This document shows, one piece after another, positions 33,034 to 45,771 of a DNA stretch of 55,438 bases (position 1 is the first letter of the stretch; every line of letters begins with the position of its first letter). The notes under the pieces were generated by a model. The model saw only the letters and a program-made list of their open reading frames with translations. It searched no databases and was not told the DNA's origin. The stretch spans positions 1 to 55,438 of the forward strand of contig JADRCO010000094.1 in NCBI GenBank assembly GCA_021464525.1, written 5' to 3'. Position numbers and translations under genes: made by a program. This DNA comes from Rhizophagus sp. LPA8_4_AMF. Taxonomy: Eukaryota; Glomeromycota; Glomeromycetes; Glomerales; Glomeraceae.

Positions 33034-34075
33034 ATTTAGAGATTTTAACTTAAATTTGCAATATATTTGTTTACTACTTATAATCTATCTCAAGATTATA
33101 AAAATGTTATATGTTAAATAAAATTTGAAATTTTGTGTACAACTTATAATTTTCACAATGAGGTTAATTATTATATATTTATTTTTTGAAATACAGTAAA
33201 GTTATTAGTATAATATTTATTTATTATGAACTAAGTGCATTCGTAAATTTAAGAACGAAAGATCATTTTTTAATCTAAGAAATAGATTATGAATAAACTT
33301 TTTCTTCGAAAGTTAACAGGTAAAAAATTAAAAATATTAAGTACAATCAGAATTATCTAAAAGATTATAACAAAATTATTAAATATAAATATATACTGGA
33401 ATTTCAATATAAAGAATTTGTATTCAAGAAGGATATCGTACCAAGATGATATTTTAGATATCATAAAAATGTGTTCAGAAATTATGAATGATTTTGAACG
33501 TTGCGGTCATGTTTTTTTTTCATACCGGTAGTATTTTTGAACACTTAATTTTTTCTTTGATTACTATTAATGTATATATATTCGTTAAGAAGAAAGGTTT
33601 TAAATATCAAAAAATATCGGTCATTATGTCATGATTTGTTTAATTAAATTAGCTTTTACACGTGAAATTCTTTCTAGACGATGAATTTAAAAGTTTTTAA
33701 ATAAAATGCGTTCTATAATTTTTAGAATGTTATAGTTGGTTCCATCTTTGACGGCAATAAGGATAAAATACGGTAAGCATAGTATGAAACCTATTACTAG
33801 TTATTTATATACACATATATTTATTTACTTCTATAGCTGAGTGAACTCATATTTTAGTACTACACAGTACAAACTAATGTAAATATAAAGCAACTGTTTA
33901 CCGATTAAAACGAATAAAAAAATATACACAATCCAAACAAGGTGTCGCATTTTTTCTTTCGGTCAATGATCTGCCTCACGCCATAATTTATAATAAAATT
34001 TATGTATTGGAATGAGAGAATTAAATGTAATGATGAACAACAATAATGCCGATGTAAAAAATTCTGTGATGGCAA
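33034..34075. other. Intergenic BTB3-BTB4, no gene seen
   Basis: AT-rich, no recognisable gene on either strand. Confidence 0.5.
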
Positions 34076-34275
34076 ATGACCAGGCCATTTGGCCATTTTG
34101 GAATGACCCTTCGAATGACCTAGTCATTCGGGTCATTTGTCATTTGAGTCATTTAGAATTAATTCAGGCCAAATTTATAAGCCGGCCAGAATTACAAATT
34201 TATATCATCCTATCCTCGAAACAATGAAATTACATGTCATTTGAGGTCATTTGGGTCACTGGCCAGAACTACGGA
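34076..34275. repeat. Palindromic GGTCATT/AATGACC repeat block
   Basis: Repeated GGTCATT, AATGACC and GGCCA-type words in both orientations. At 34102-34137 a long palindrome pairs AATGACC and CGAATGAC with GTCATTCG and GGTCATT around a 3-nt loop. The open frame across it (34012-34227) is probably a by-product. It may be a small hairpin element; no target duplication was found. Confidence 0.5.
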
Positions 34276-34728
34276 TAGACCAATTATTCTACTATTGATT
34301 TATTTATTTATAGATGTTGGAGTATATTAATAGCAATTACAGTCGCAGTGTAGAAAATATTATCCGTAAACTCCGTGGATATAATACATTTACGGAAATA
34401 ACATGTAATAAATAAAACGCAGAATAAATTTTTTATAGGGTATCCATTAACTATACTAATACAACAAAACACCACAAAGGGGAGAACTACGAAACGAAAT
34501 TCACGTGATTTTTATGTCACACTCTCCGTTTTCGGGGACATTTTTATTAAAAAAAATATATTATTCGTCACTCTCTATAGCGCCACGCAGAATGTCGTAA
34601 TGCTGTGCCATTTTTTCGTGACTGGTTAGATGCTGCGGCATTTTTTTTATGTCGCAATTCGGTAATCTTTATAGAAGTGATGAGTTCTAGATGGAATTGT
34701 TGTACAGTATTACAGTGTTGATCACAAG
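34276..34728. other. BTB4 5' flank, no gene seen
   Basis: The GATGCTGCGGCATTTTTTTT segment near 34630 parallels the BTB1 flank near 5503. No gene is seen. Confidence 0.45.
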
Positions 34729-34750
34729 GCGCTCAAACTAGAATTTTATG
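34729..34750 (+). promoter_or_regulatory. BTB4 conserved promoter box
   Basis: GCGCTCAAACTAGAATTTTA, about 105-125 bases before the ATG, matches the BTB1 box, though the TATA core has decayed. Confidence 0.4.
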
Positions 34751-34854
34751 TAGATGTTTGTTGAACAATTCCCACGAATTCTATTTCTTGCAAAGTAAAA
34801 AAGAATTCGATATTAAAAAAAAAAATAAAAATAAAAAAAGAATTCGATTCTAAA

Positions 34855-36345
34855 ATGACTTTTGAATTTTATCCTGGATTGTCTCAAAATTTTTCTCAAT
34901 TGCTTGACGAAGCAGACGACTATAATGTTATTATTAATGTTGGAGAAAATTTAAATACAAAAGAATTTCGTGCTCATTCAAATATATTGAGAGCTCGATC
35001 TCCTTATTTTAAAAGAGCTCTTTCGCAGGATTGGGTTATAAAGAAAAATAATATGATTAATTTTACTAAACCAAATATTTCTCCTATTGTATTTGAGATG
35101 ATTATTAGGTAATTATTTCTTGTATTTATTTTTCCTCGCACGTAGTTAAATTATATAATAATTATAATTTTTTTTAGATATATGTATACTGGTGTACTTA
35201 CATTGAAAGATCAAGCCGCCTTAGATATTCTTAATCTTCTTGTAGCATCCGATGAATTACTTATTGAAGAATTAGTTACTTTTGTACAAAAGTACTTAAT
35301 TGAAAATCAAACTGAATGGTTAAAAGATAACTTCGTCAAAGTTCTTCACACAGTATATCAACTAGAAGGTTGTAAAAAACTTCAGGATTATTGTTTGGAA
35401 TCTATTTGTGAAGATCCAGAACCCTTTTTCAATTCATCAGAATTTCCAACATTAGAAAAAAGTATTTTTCTTGAATTAGTTAAACGCGAAACTTTATTAA
35501 TTGATGAAATTGAATTGTGGAATAATCTCATTAAATGGGGAATCGCTCAAACTTCTGAATTAAGAGGAAAGAATACGACTAATTTGAATCGTTGGAATAA
35601 AAAAGACTTTTCGGCCTTGAAGAATACTTTGCATCCGTTTATCTTACAAATCAGATTTTTTGAAATTACTTCAAAAGATTTTTATAATAAAATTTGGCCT
35701 TTTAAAACAGTGTTACCCGAAACACTCTTTGAAGATATTGTGTCGTACTACTTGGCCAAAACTCAACCTAAAAAAAATATATTATCTCCTCGTTATGGAA
35801 AGATTCCTATAGAGTCAGTTATCATTAAACCAAAACATGCCGCCATCCTTGCTAATTGGACTCAAAGAAAAGATGCTAATGCAAAATTACAAAAGGATAA
35901 TTATCATTTCAACCTTATATATCGTGGAAGTAGAGATGGTTTAGATATTAATACTATGAGAAGTAAGTGCAATGGACAAGGAGCATGTATTTTAGTTATT
36001 AAAGTCAGAGAAAATGGAACTATAATTGGTGGCTATAACCCTCGTGGTTGGATTTACCATAACGGTGGTTATTGTAATAATTATTATTGGAATAATACTA
36101 CAGAGAGTTTTATTTTTTCTTTGGGAGATGGTAAAGATTCAATGAAAGTTAAGATTAGCCGAGTTACCAATGGAAGTTATGCAACATACGAATGTAACTA
36201 TGTAAATACTGCTTTAAACTTTGGTAATAGCGATTTAATTATTAACGGAACAAATGGTTCGTGCAACAAATGTTATTATGAAAGTAATATTTTAGATATA
36301 AATAACTTTTCAATTGAAGAAATGGAAATCTTTAGGTTTTATTAA
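34855..36345 (+). CDS. BTB4: BTB-BACK-TLDc protein
   Basis: Exons 34855-35108 and 35178-36345 give 473 residues with the usual phase-2 intron. BTB: DDYNVIINVGENLN, KEFRAHSNILRARSPYFK and YMYTGVLT. BACK: VLHTVYQLEGC, DPEPFFNSSEF and IELWNNLIKWGIAQ. TLDc: KHAAILANW, FNLIYRGSRDGLD, IIGGYNPRGW, TTESFIFSLGDGKDS and ALNFGNSDLII. It ends at EIFRFY, shorter than paralogs ending FYQS. The loop is 18 residues. It lies only about 550 bases before BTB5. Confidence 0.93.
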
Positions 36346-36896
36346 CTTCAATTTTATTCTTATAGTTTAATTTGAACCTTTATTTCTTTTAGTGTCTCGT
36401 ACCTTGTTACTTTGCTTTAACCATTAAATTCATATAATTTACGATTCTTAAATAGAACTTGAAAGGATCATTTTAAATTATTCTTTATGTCTTTTTTTTT
36501 ATTGCTTAATGGTTGTATACGTTTACAGTATGTTTATGGATGGTTTTTTTACATTGATTTTTTTTTCATAGAATATGATCGTCACAAAAAAAAACTTCCA
36601 TGATGAATTTAGGTTAGATTAAAGGTACAATTGGTACAATTAAGAAATATTCATACCTTCATTATTTTTTTTTCGATGTGACGTTACAAAGAATTTTTTT
36701 TTATAGTAAAATTGCGTACACATGTATGATATTAACACTAAACCCAAAATGTAATAATCTGCATTTATTTTATGCACTCGTGATCAAAATAAAGTTACAT
36801 GAGCGCCCACAGGCCACAAAATAAAATTTCTTTTTTTTTCTTTTAAAAAGTAAGCTCTCTTGTACAAGTTAGAATTCACGACCCTTGCTCTTAAGT
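36346..36896. other. Intergenic BTB4-BTB5
   Basis: Short AT-rich spacer without a gene. CTCTCTTGTACAAGTTAGAA near 36855 may be a remnant of the BTB promoter box. Confidence 0.4.
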
Positions 36897-38473
36897 ATGG
36901 CTTCCGAATTTTTCCCTGGATTATCGCAAGATTTTTCTCAATTGCTTGTTGATGATACCGATGATTATAATGTTGTTATTAAAGTTGGAGAAAAATCAGA
37001 TACAAAAGAATTTCACGCTCACTCCAATATTTTGAGAGCTAGATCTCCTTACTTTAAAAAGGCTTTTTCGCAGGATAGAGGAGTTACAAAGAAAAATGAC
37101 ATTTTTAATTTCACCAAACCAAACATTTCTCCTATTGTGTTTGAGATGATTATTAGGTAATATTTTCTTTTTTTTTACGTTAATAAAATTAAATTATGAC
37201 TAATAATCTGTTTTATCTATTTAGATATATGTATACTGGTATTCTAGATTTGAGAGAGAAAACTGGCGCAGATATTCTTGATCTTCTTGTGGCATCTGAT
37301 GAATTACTTATGCAAGAATTGATTACTTTTGTACAGAAATACTTGATTGAAAAACAAGCTGAATGGTTACAAAACAATTTCGTCAAAGTTCTTCACACAG
37401 TATTTCAATTTGAAAGTTGTAAAGAACTTCAAGATTATTGTTTAGAATCTATTTGTGAAGATCCAGAACCTTTCTTTAATTCACCAAAATTTCCAACTTT
37501 AGAAAAAAATATTTTACTTGGGTTACTTAAACGAGATGACTTAACGATGGATGAAATTGAGTTGTGGAATAATCTCATTAAATGGGGAGTTTCTCAAAAT
37601 TCTGAATTGAATGGAAAGAATGCAACTAACTTAAATCGTTGGAATAAAAATGATTTCTTGACTTTGAAAAATACTTTAGGCCCATTTATTTCACATATCA
37701 GATATTTTAATATTTCATCAAAAGATTTTCATAGTAAGGTTTGGCCTTTTAAAACAGTGCTACCTGAAGCACTTTTTGAAGATATTGTATCATTCTATTT
37801 TGCTGATACTCAACCAAAAAACAAATTATCTCCTCGTAATGGAAAACTTCCTGTCGAATCAATAATCATTAAACCAAAACATGCCGCTATTCTTGCTAAT
37901 TGGACTCAAAGAAACGACGCTAATGCAAGAATTCCAAAGAATAAATATAATTTCAACCTTATATATCGTGGAAGTAGAGATGGTTTAGATATTAACACCA
38001 TGCGTAGTAATTGTAATGGACAAGGAGCAACTATTTTAGTCATTAAAGTCAAAGAAAATGGAAGTATAATTGGTGGTTATAATCCTCTTAGTTGGAACTA
38101 TGTTGATGGCCGTAGATATGTTGAATATGATGATTATGGTTATGATGATTATTATGATGAAAGAAGACAATATGACCGGTATGGCCGGAATAGAAAAGGT
38201 AGAAATTATTGGAGTAATACTACGGAGAGTTTTATTTTTTCTTTGGGTGATGGTAAAGATTCAAAGAAAGTTAAGATCAGTCGAATTACCAATGAAAATT
38301 GTGCGATATATGAATCTAACTATACGAATATAGCTTTAAATTTTGGTAATAGCGATTTAGTTATTAACGGAGCAAATGGTACATGTAATCAAAGCTATTA
38401 TGAAACTAATATTTTGGATACAAATAATTTCTCAATTGAGGAAATGGAAATCTTTAGATTTTATCAAAGTTGA
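36897..38473 (+). CDS. BTB5: BTB-BACK-TLDc protein with charged TLDc loop
   Basis: Exons 36897-37156 and 37225-38473 give 502 residues. The start is the ATG of MASEFFPGLSQ, which aligns with BTB6 and BTB7; a longer frame upstream has no ATG. BTB: DDYNVVIKVGEKSD, KEFHAHSNILRARSPYFK and YMYTGILD. BACK: VLHTVFQFESC, DPEPFFNSPKF and IELWNNLIKWG. TLDc: KHAAILANW, FNLIYRGSRDGLD, IIGGYNPLSW, TTESFIFSLGDGKDS and ALNFGNSDLVI. Its loop is expanded to 44 residues, rich in Asp, Tyr and Arg (DDYGYDDYYDERRQ), unlike the Asn-rich loops of other copies. Intact. BTB5-7 form a subgroup beginning M(A/T)SEFF. Confidence 0.93.
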
Positions 38474-39368
38474 GTTTATAGGTTTTTGCTGAAATTATTA
38501 TTTATTCCAAGTTTGTAGAAAATAACGTTTTGTACTTTGTGATTTTTTTTTCTATATATTAAATAAAATAGCAAAAAACGTTCACACTAATTAAAGAAAT
38601 ATTATTAATATTGGTAAGCAAAAAATTGTCAAGATGGCCGAAAGTCAATATATTAATTGTTTGATTACTGTCTAACAATAAGGAAAAATATTTAATCAAA
38701 AAAAGAGTATATAATTTATATATAGAGTCGGATCATCAAGTGCCTAAGTATTTGTTCATAAAAATCATGAGAAATGTGCCTCGATATAATGTATTGATTT
38801 CCAAATTCTCTCAAATATTCTCATGGTTCAGGTCATATTTTGATCGAAAAACTATTATTATGACTTATGGAATTAAAAATTTTACGTGCCTTAGTCTATG
38901 ATTCGAGATTTTGAGGTTAATACTTTATAGTTATTGCATAATAACGATCGATGTATAACAAATATTTCGTAAATCCTAGACTAATTTAATTATATTGTAT
39001 TTTTTGTAAATTGAATATAATAAATAATAACGAATTGATGTAATGAGTAATGACATGACGAATTGACGTGATTATTTATAATAACATAATTAATCGCTAA
39101 TTATTTACACTAGTCAAAATAGCATAGTACTCCTAGGTCGAATATAGGTCTAACTTGCAGTCAAATCTCCAGACAAATATTTTACCGATATAATAGAAGT
39201 CTATCAGACTATCTTATCTGGAAGTTTATTAGTGTAAATTTATTCTCCAATTAAGAAAATTCGCTAAATAATTGTGTATAGTTATTTTCTAATACATTGT
39301 AAAATATTTATTGAATTTATATTGAATGACATACCTAAAGTGTTCAAAGTAGTTAAAGGAAAAACAGT
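38474..39368. other. Intergenic BTB5-BTB6, left part
   Basis: No gene is seen. AT-rich sequence preceding a candidate inverted-repeat element. Confidence 0.45.
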
Positions 39369-40154
39369 TTAATTTCCGGTCCGGCTAAGATCAGCACTCT
39401 CGTATAAAAATTGAGGCAACGTTTCGCACCGATTCGATTGGCAATAAATAAGTAAACACTAAAATTGTGAAATTTCGTTTATAATTTGCAAGGAAAAGAA
39501 TAAATTAAATAAATTGTGTAATCATTATCGTAAAAAGGGAGTTTATATTGTACTCATAACAAAATTTCGTCTTATTTCATGTTTTTTGCATGTTTGAAAA
39601 ACACTAAATTGGGTAAACTCATTGATATTCTGTAAAAATCACAAGATATACGTAGAAAAGTTGAGAAATTTTAATAAGTTGTTGAAAAAATGATGTTTCA
39701 TATATGAAAATGTTTTGGTTTCTTGTAAAAATTATATCATATATGTAAGAAAAATAAGGTAAACAATTATATATTTATTATTGAAAAAAAGAGTAAACAT
39801 TTCCACCTTTATTTCACAGTTTTTGCATAATTAGTAAATACTAAAAAATAAAAACTCATTATATACTGTTAAACTCATCACACATATGTATGAATATTTA
39901 AGGAAAAAGAGTAAGTTAAAAAATTATATATCGATTATTAAAAAAAAGTGTTTACATTGCACGCGCGTCAGATTCCACTTTATTTTCAATTTCAGTAAAT
40001 ACTAAACTTGTAAAAACCGATTGATATTTTGTTAAAACCATATATATATGTAAAAAAATACAAGAAAACAGAATAAGCTAAAAAAATTATATGTTAATAT
40101 TGTATAAAAAAGAGTTTATTTTGTACGAGTTCTTATAGCCGGATCGGAAATTAA
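39369..40154. mobile_element. Candidate inverted-repeat element with internal tandem repeats
   Basis: The left end TTAATTTCCGGTCCGGCTA (from 39369) is inverted at the right end, which reads TAGCCGGATCGGAAATTAA and ends at 40154; one mismatch in 19. Similarity extends inward (CTCGTATAAAA against CTCGTACAAAA). Inside are about four degenerate tandem units 150-230 bases long, each with AGTAAAyACTAAA and GTTAAAnnATTATAT-like words (starts near 39450, 39600, 39828 and 40005). No transposase frame. It resembles a MITE or short satellite-bearing element. A TA or TTAA target is possible but not decidable. Confidence 0.6.
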
Positions 40155-41303
40155 TTAATATAATGGCCTAACATCAATGTAATCGAAGCTATATGTTTTG
40201 ATTCAGATGAAGAATAATATATTTATAAACAAATTGTTCAATTGAAAGAAATAAAATCTATACAAATTTATAGTGCATAAAGGTTCTTATAACCCTATGC
40301 ATTATCAGCTTTTTGCTAATTCAATATGATTACATGTACTTGAATTTCCTTTTGATAATAAAATTAATAATACGTTTATAGAAAATAATTTACAATCTTA
40401 AATCGTAATATCTGTGGTTAATAGCACAAAAATCAATCCATTTAATTAATGGCAAAATTCGATTAAATTATTCAGCGAATATGTTCGTTTACCAAAGCAT
40501 GTTTTCAAGTGAATGTGCGTCGAAAGTTTCGCGATCGTGTCACGCAGATCACAAAGAACTGATGTAGATAAAACTACTAAAATAGATTTATTTTTAATGA
40601 ATGTTTGATAATAAGATTTTATAACTAAAAGTTAGTTAACTGGATTTAAAAAATATATAGCAAACTTTTAATTAAAGCCTATACTTACGACCGGTTGATA
40701 GTGGAAAACACTTGTCTAGCGATTTACGTACATAGCTTTATGATTCCGTAAAAGCGATTCTTGGTTTCTCAGGTTGTAATCATAAACGCATCAGTGAAAG
40801 CATAGTAACGATATATTTTGTATGAATGAGAGATTGAAAGCAACTGATAGTAAAATCACCATATACATATAACTCATAATTAAACTTCGTATCGTAAATC
40901 TGATGAGTAACAGTATATGACATTAATTTTTTTATTAGAATACCTAATTAATATATTTCTGTTTATATGTTTATTTAACGTCACTTGATTTTTATTTTAC
41001 ACTTCAAGTTTTGCGATGCGTCACGTTTTGGTAAACATCAGGTAATAATAGCCTCAGCGCTATAAAATTCAACATATGAAATCATATGAAAATATACATC
41101 ATCATGATGTCTTATCATAAATAATGATAGCAATTTACCACAAATCATAGACTTGTATTCTTTTAGTTAGATCTTAATTATGATATAAAAAATCCATCAT
41201 TTGGCGAAATATTTATATAAAATTTGGTTTTAAAAATTCTTTAAACAAATAATTTTTTTTTTTTTTTTTTTTTTAAAAAAAAAATATATATATATTAGTG
41301 AAA
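40155..41303. other. Intergenic region before BTB6
   Basis: No gene is seen. It ends with a poly(T) run of 20 or more bases, an A run and a TA repeat (41249-41295) directly before the BTB6 start. Confidence 0.45.
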
Positions 41304-42817
41304 ATGGCTTCTGAATTTTTCTCTAGATTATCACAAGACCTTTCTCAATTGCTTGATGATTCAGATGATTATGACGTCATAATTAAAGTTGGTGAAAAAT
41401 TAAATACAAAACAATTTCACGCTCGATCTAATATTTTGAGAGCTCGATCTCCTTATTTTAAAAGGGCTTTTTTGCAGAATAGGGTTACAAAGAAAGATGG
41501 CGTTTATAACTTTATTAAACCAAATATTTCTCCTATCGTATTTGAGATGATTATTAGGTAATTATATATATCTCTTGTATTTACCTCATACGTTAATAAA
41601 ACTAAAATGACCATTTATTTAGATATATGTATACTGGTATTCTTGATTTGAGAGAGAAAGCTGGCGCAGATATTCTTGAACTTCTTGTAGCATCTGACGA
41701 ATTACTCATGGAAGAATTAATTACTTTTGTGCAAAAGTATCTCATTGAAAATCAATCCGATTGGTTACAAAATAATTTCGTCAAAGTTCTTCATACTGTA
41801 TTTCAATTTGAAAGTTGTACACAACTTCAAGATTATTGTTTAGAATCTATTTGTGAAAATCCAGAACCTTTTTTCGAATCCCCTGAATTTCCATCATTAG
41901 AAAAAAATATTTTACTTGAATTAATTAAACGTGATGAATTGCTAATGGATGAAATTGATTTGTGGGATTGTCTCATCAAATGGGGTGTTGCTCAAACTTC
42001 GGAATTGAAAGAAAAGAGTATAATTGATTTAAATAAATGGAATAAAGAGAATTTCTTGAATTTAAAAAATACTTTAGACCCATTTATCTCTCATATCAGG
42101 TACTTTAATATTTCATCAAAAGATTTTCATAGTAAGATTTGGCCTTTTAAAATAGTGCTACCTGATGCACTTTTTGAAAATATTGTATCATTCTATTTTT
42201 CTGGAAATCAACCAGAAAACAAATTACCCTCTCGTGAGAGAAAAGCTCCCGTCGATTCATTGATTATTAAGTCAAAACATGCTGCCATTCTTATTAAGTG
42301 GATACAAAGAAAAGATGTTAATGCAAGAATTCCAAAGGATAAATATAATTTTAACCTTATTTATCGTGGAAGTAGAGACGGTTTTAATATTAATACTATG
42401 CGTAATAAATGTAATGGGCAAGGAGCGTGTATTTTAGTTATTAAAATCAAAGAAAATGGAACGATAATTGGTGGTTATAATCCACTTGGTTGGAACTACT
42501 ATAACAATAATTATAATAATGGTTATTATAATAATTATAATCGAAACCCTCATTGGAATAATACTACAGAAAGCTTTATTTTTTCTTTGGATGATGGATC
42601 GGATCTTAAAAAAGCTAAGATTAGTCGAGTTACCAATCAAAATTATGCAATGTACGAATCTAACTACTCAAATATTGCTTTAAATTTTGGTAATAGTGAT
42701 TTGATTATTAACGGAGAAAATGGTACTTGCAATAAGAACCATTATGAAAGCAACATTATAGATATAAATAACTTTTCAATTGAAGAAATGGAAATCTTTA
42801 GATTTCAAAATAACTAA
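41304..42817 (+). CDS. BTB6: BTB-BACK-TLDc protein
   Basis: Exons 41304-41557 and 41623-42817 give 482 residues. The ATG of MASEFFSRLSQ is chosen by alignment with BTB5; the frame extends two codons upstream but without an ATG. BTB: DDYDVIIKVGEKLN, KQFHARSNILRARSPYFK (Arg replaces the usual Ser/His pattern) and YMYTGILD. BACK: VLHTVFQFESC, NPEPFFESPEF and IDLWDCLIKWG. TLDc: KHAAILIKW, FNLIYRGSRDGFN, IIGGYNPLGW, TTESFIFSLDDG and ALNFGNSDLII. The 26-residue loop is almost all Asn and Tyr, encoded by AAT/TAT repeats, as expected of a loop growing by slippage. Confidence 0.92.
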
Positions 42818-43598
42818 AATTATAGGACTTGTCCATTGTTTCAATAATTTACTGAGAAATAACTTCAAGGATTTATGGAATATTTACAATAAAAAATGAA
42901 ATCGAACCTTTTATAAAATTTTATTAAAATGAAATTTTTGTTTTTGGAGTATTTAAATACTACTTCACTTAAAAATAACGCGTTAAGTAGAGATCATTCA
43001 CGAATATAAGTACTACTTCAGTCAATTTCTAAGTACTGGAATAATCAGGAATTTATTATATTTTATATTGAACATTATTTTTTTTATCATCACTTTAAAT
43101 TAATTATAATCGAATATTACTGTTCAAATAAAATAAGTAAATTAAGTAAATGAGAAATAAAGGAATGACGAAGAAAAAAAAATGAAAACAAGAATATAAA
43201 TATTTATCTATTTTTTCAAGTACGTAGAAGTAAGTAGCATTTCGGCAAAATGGGTTGTCATCGAAATGACAATTTGAGTAATTTTTTGTGAAATGGCGTC
43301 ACGTCGGATAGTACGTCGTTGATTATCCCCGTTTTTAATAAAAAATTAGCTACTTATATAATCGCAATTCGCAGAACCAATGATCACGTGATTTTCAGTT
43401 TTTCTGGTACTACATAACAAACGTGGACGAATTCTAAAAATTATGTATACGCACGCATTTCGCATTTCTATGGCGCGCGTTTCTATGTTTTTTTTTTCTT
43501 TCTCTTATTTTTCGCAACGTTTTTTAACAAGTAAATTAATAAAAACGGTGACGTTTTTTTATTAAAAAGAAAAAAAATTGTTAATAGTGAAAAATAAA
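42818..43598. other. Intergenic BTB6-BTB7
   Basis: No gene is seen; AT-rich with T runs near the BTB7 start. Confidence 0.45.
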
Positions 43599-45149
43599 AT
43601 GACTTCTGAATTTTTTCCCGGATTATTACGAAATTTTTCTCAATTACTTGATGATGCAGATGATTATAACGTCACCATCAACGTTGGAGAAAATTCAAAT
43701 ACCAAAGAATTTCATGCTCACTCTAATATCTTGAGAGCTCGATCTCCTTATTTTAAGAGAGCTCTTTCTCAGAATTGGATTACGAAAAAAAATAATATGA
43801 TCACATTTACTAAACCAAATATTTCTCCTATTGTATTTGAGTTGATTATTAAGTAATTATTTATTATATTCTTTTCGTACGTTAATAATATCTAAATTAA
43901 AATTTATTTTGCTTAGATATATGTATACTGGTATTCTTGATTTGAAAGAGAAAGATGGCTCGGATATTCTGGATCTTCTTGTGGCATCTGATGAATTACT
44001 TATTGAAGAATTAGTTACTTTTGTACAAAAGTATTTGATTGAAAATCAACCCGATTGGTTACAAGATAATTTCGTCAAAGTTCTTCACATTGTATTTCGA
44101 TTTGAAAATTGTAAATAGCTTCAAGATTATTGTTTAGAATCTATTTGTGAAGATTCAGACCCTTTCTTCAATTCTCCAGAATTCCCAACATTGAAAGTAG
44201 TATTTTGCTTGGGTTGCTTAAACGAGATGACTTATTAATAGATGAAATAGAATTGTGGAATTATCTTATTAAATGGGGAACAGCTCAAGCTTCAGAATTG
44301 GAAGGAAAGAATATGACCAATTCAAATCGATGGAATAAAAGAGATTTTTCGATTTTGAGTAATATTTTGAATCCATATATCCGATATATTAGGTTTTTTA
44401 ATATATCTTCAAAAGATTTTCATAATAGTATTTGGCCTTTTAAAACAATATTACCTAAAACGCTTTTTGAAGATATCATATCATTTCATTTGACTAATAC
44501 TCAGCCTAAAAAAAATATTTTACCTCCTCGTTGTGGAAAAATTACTATTGATTCAACCATCATTAAATTGAAACATGCAGTCGTCCTTGCTAAATGGACT
44601 CAAAGAAAAGATGCTAATGCAAGAATTCCAAAGGATAAATATCATTTCAACCTTATATATCGTGGAAGTAGAGATGGTTTCGATATTAATACCATAAGAA
44701 GTAAATGCAATGGACAAGGAGCATGTATTTCAGTTATTAAAATCAGAGAAAACGGAGCTATAATTGGTGGCTATAATCCTCTTGGCTATAATAATAACGC
44801 TAATAACGGATTGAATAATAATGTTAATAACAGGTTTGGTTATGGCGCTGACTTTTTCATTAACAATGACAATAATATTAATCAAAATTATTGGAGTAAT
44901 ACTACAGAAAGTTTTATTTTTTCTTTGGGTGACGGGAAAGACTCGAAAAAATTTAAGATCAGTCGAGTTACCAATAGCAGTTATGCAATATATGAATCTA
45001 ACTATATGAATATGGCTTTAAATTTTGGTAATAGCGATTTGGTTATCAATGGAACAAATGGCTCTTGCAACCAAAGCTATTATGAAAGTAACATTTTAGA
45101 TACAAATTACTTCACAATTGATGAGATGGAAATCTTTAGTTTTTATTAA
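43599..45149 (+). pseudogene. BTB7: BTB-BACK-TLDc gene with stop and frameshift
   Basis: Exons 43599-43852 and 43917-45149 align along the whole length with BTB4-6. In the BACK region an in-frame TAG lies at 44116-44118, where paralogs have a Gln or Glu codon before LQDYC. About 75 bases later, near 44192, one base is missing, and the reading frame resumes from 44193 to the normal end (EIFSFY, stop at 45149). The TLDc part is well preserved (FNLIYRGSRDGFD, IIGGYNPLG, TTESFIFSLGDGKDS, ALNFGNSDLVI) with a 40-residue Asn-rich loop. Two lesions close together suggest a young pseudogene. A truncated BTB-only protein of about 155 residues could still be made. Sequencing error is a less likely alternative because it would need two independent errors. 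Confidence 0.85.
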
Positions 45150-45771
45150 AGATCAATGGTTACGATATACAGAATAAATAGATCACCCAAAAATTTTGCC
45201 CTTTGATTCTTTTTTCCTAATAAATGTCATTTAGAAATAACTTTTTTACAAAAAATAAAATAGAAGTCGTTATTATGCTTTAAAACTCTCGTAACATGTG
45301 TACCGTGTAATTTTACTCAAAAGGTCAGTTGAATTAATTAAAACGAACTGGAAATTCATTTATTTCTAATTTTTTTAACGTACGAATTAAAGGGAATTTA
45401 AATTATAATAACGATAATAAATTATCAATAAACTGATCGCTTACTGTTTTAATCTAAGAATCTGAAAAAAAAATGATAAGTTTCACGAACTTATTATATT
45501 CACGCAAATTTATATAATATTTTGTTAAAATCAAACGATTTGAAAATAATTTTCTAAAATTCTATTTTTAATTTCTAACTTCGGAATTTCTCGTCAAGTA
45601 CTAAACTTCTCACTTGTTTATTATGTCATAAAGGAATAATTATGACGATTTGTTTTGAAAAATTCATACACGTCCATTTATGCAACAATTATCTAAGCCT
45701 TTTTTAGTTGAATTCCATGATTTATATAAATAATCCATAATTCTGACGAAATAATTTGCATTAAAACAAAA
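45150..45771. other. Intergenic BTB7-BTB8
   Basis: Short AT-rich spacer, no gene seen. Confidence 0.45.

Noticed and set aside
34012-34227. 71-residue frame across the palindromic block
   Set aside because: Its sequence is explained by the GGTCATT/GGCCATT repeats.
39369-40154. CRISPR-like array
   Set aside because: Repeat units are long, degenerate and without regular unique spacers, and the genome is clearly eukaryotic.
43599-45149. Extra intron explaining the BTB7 interruption
   Set aside because: No donor/acceptor pair removes both the TAG and the one-base shift while keeping conserved BACK residues present in every paralog.
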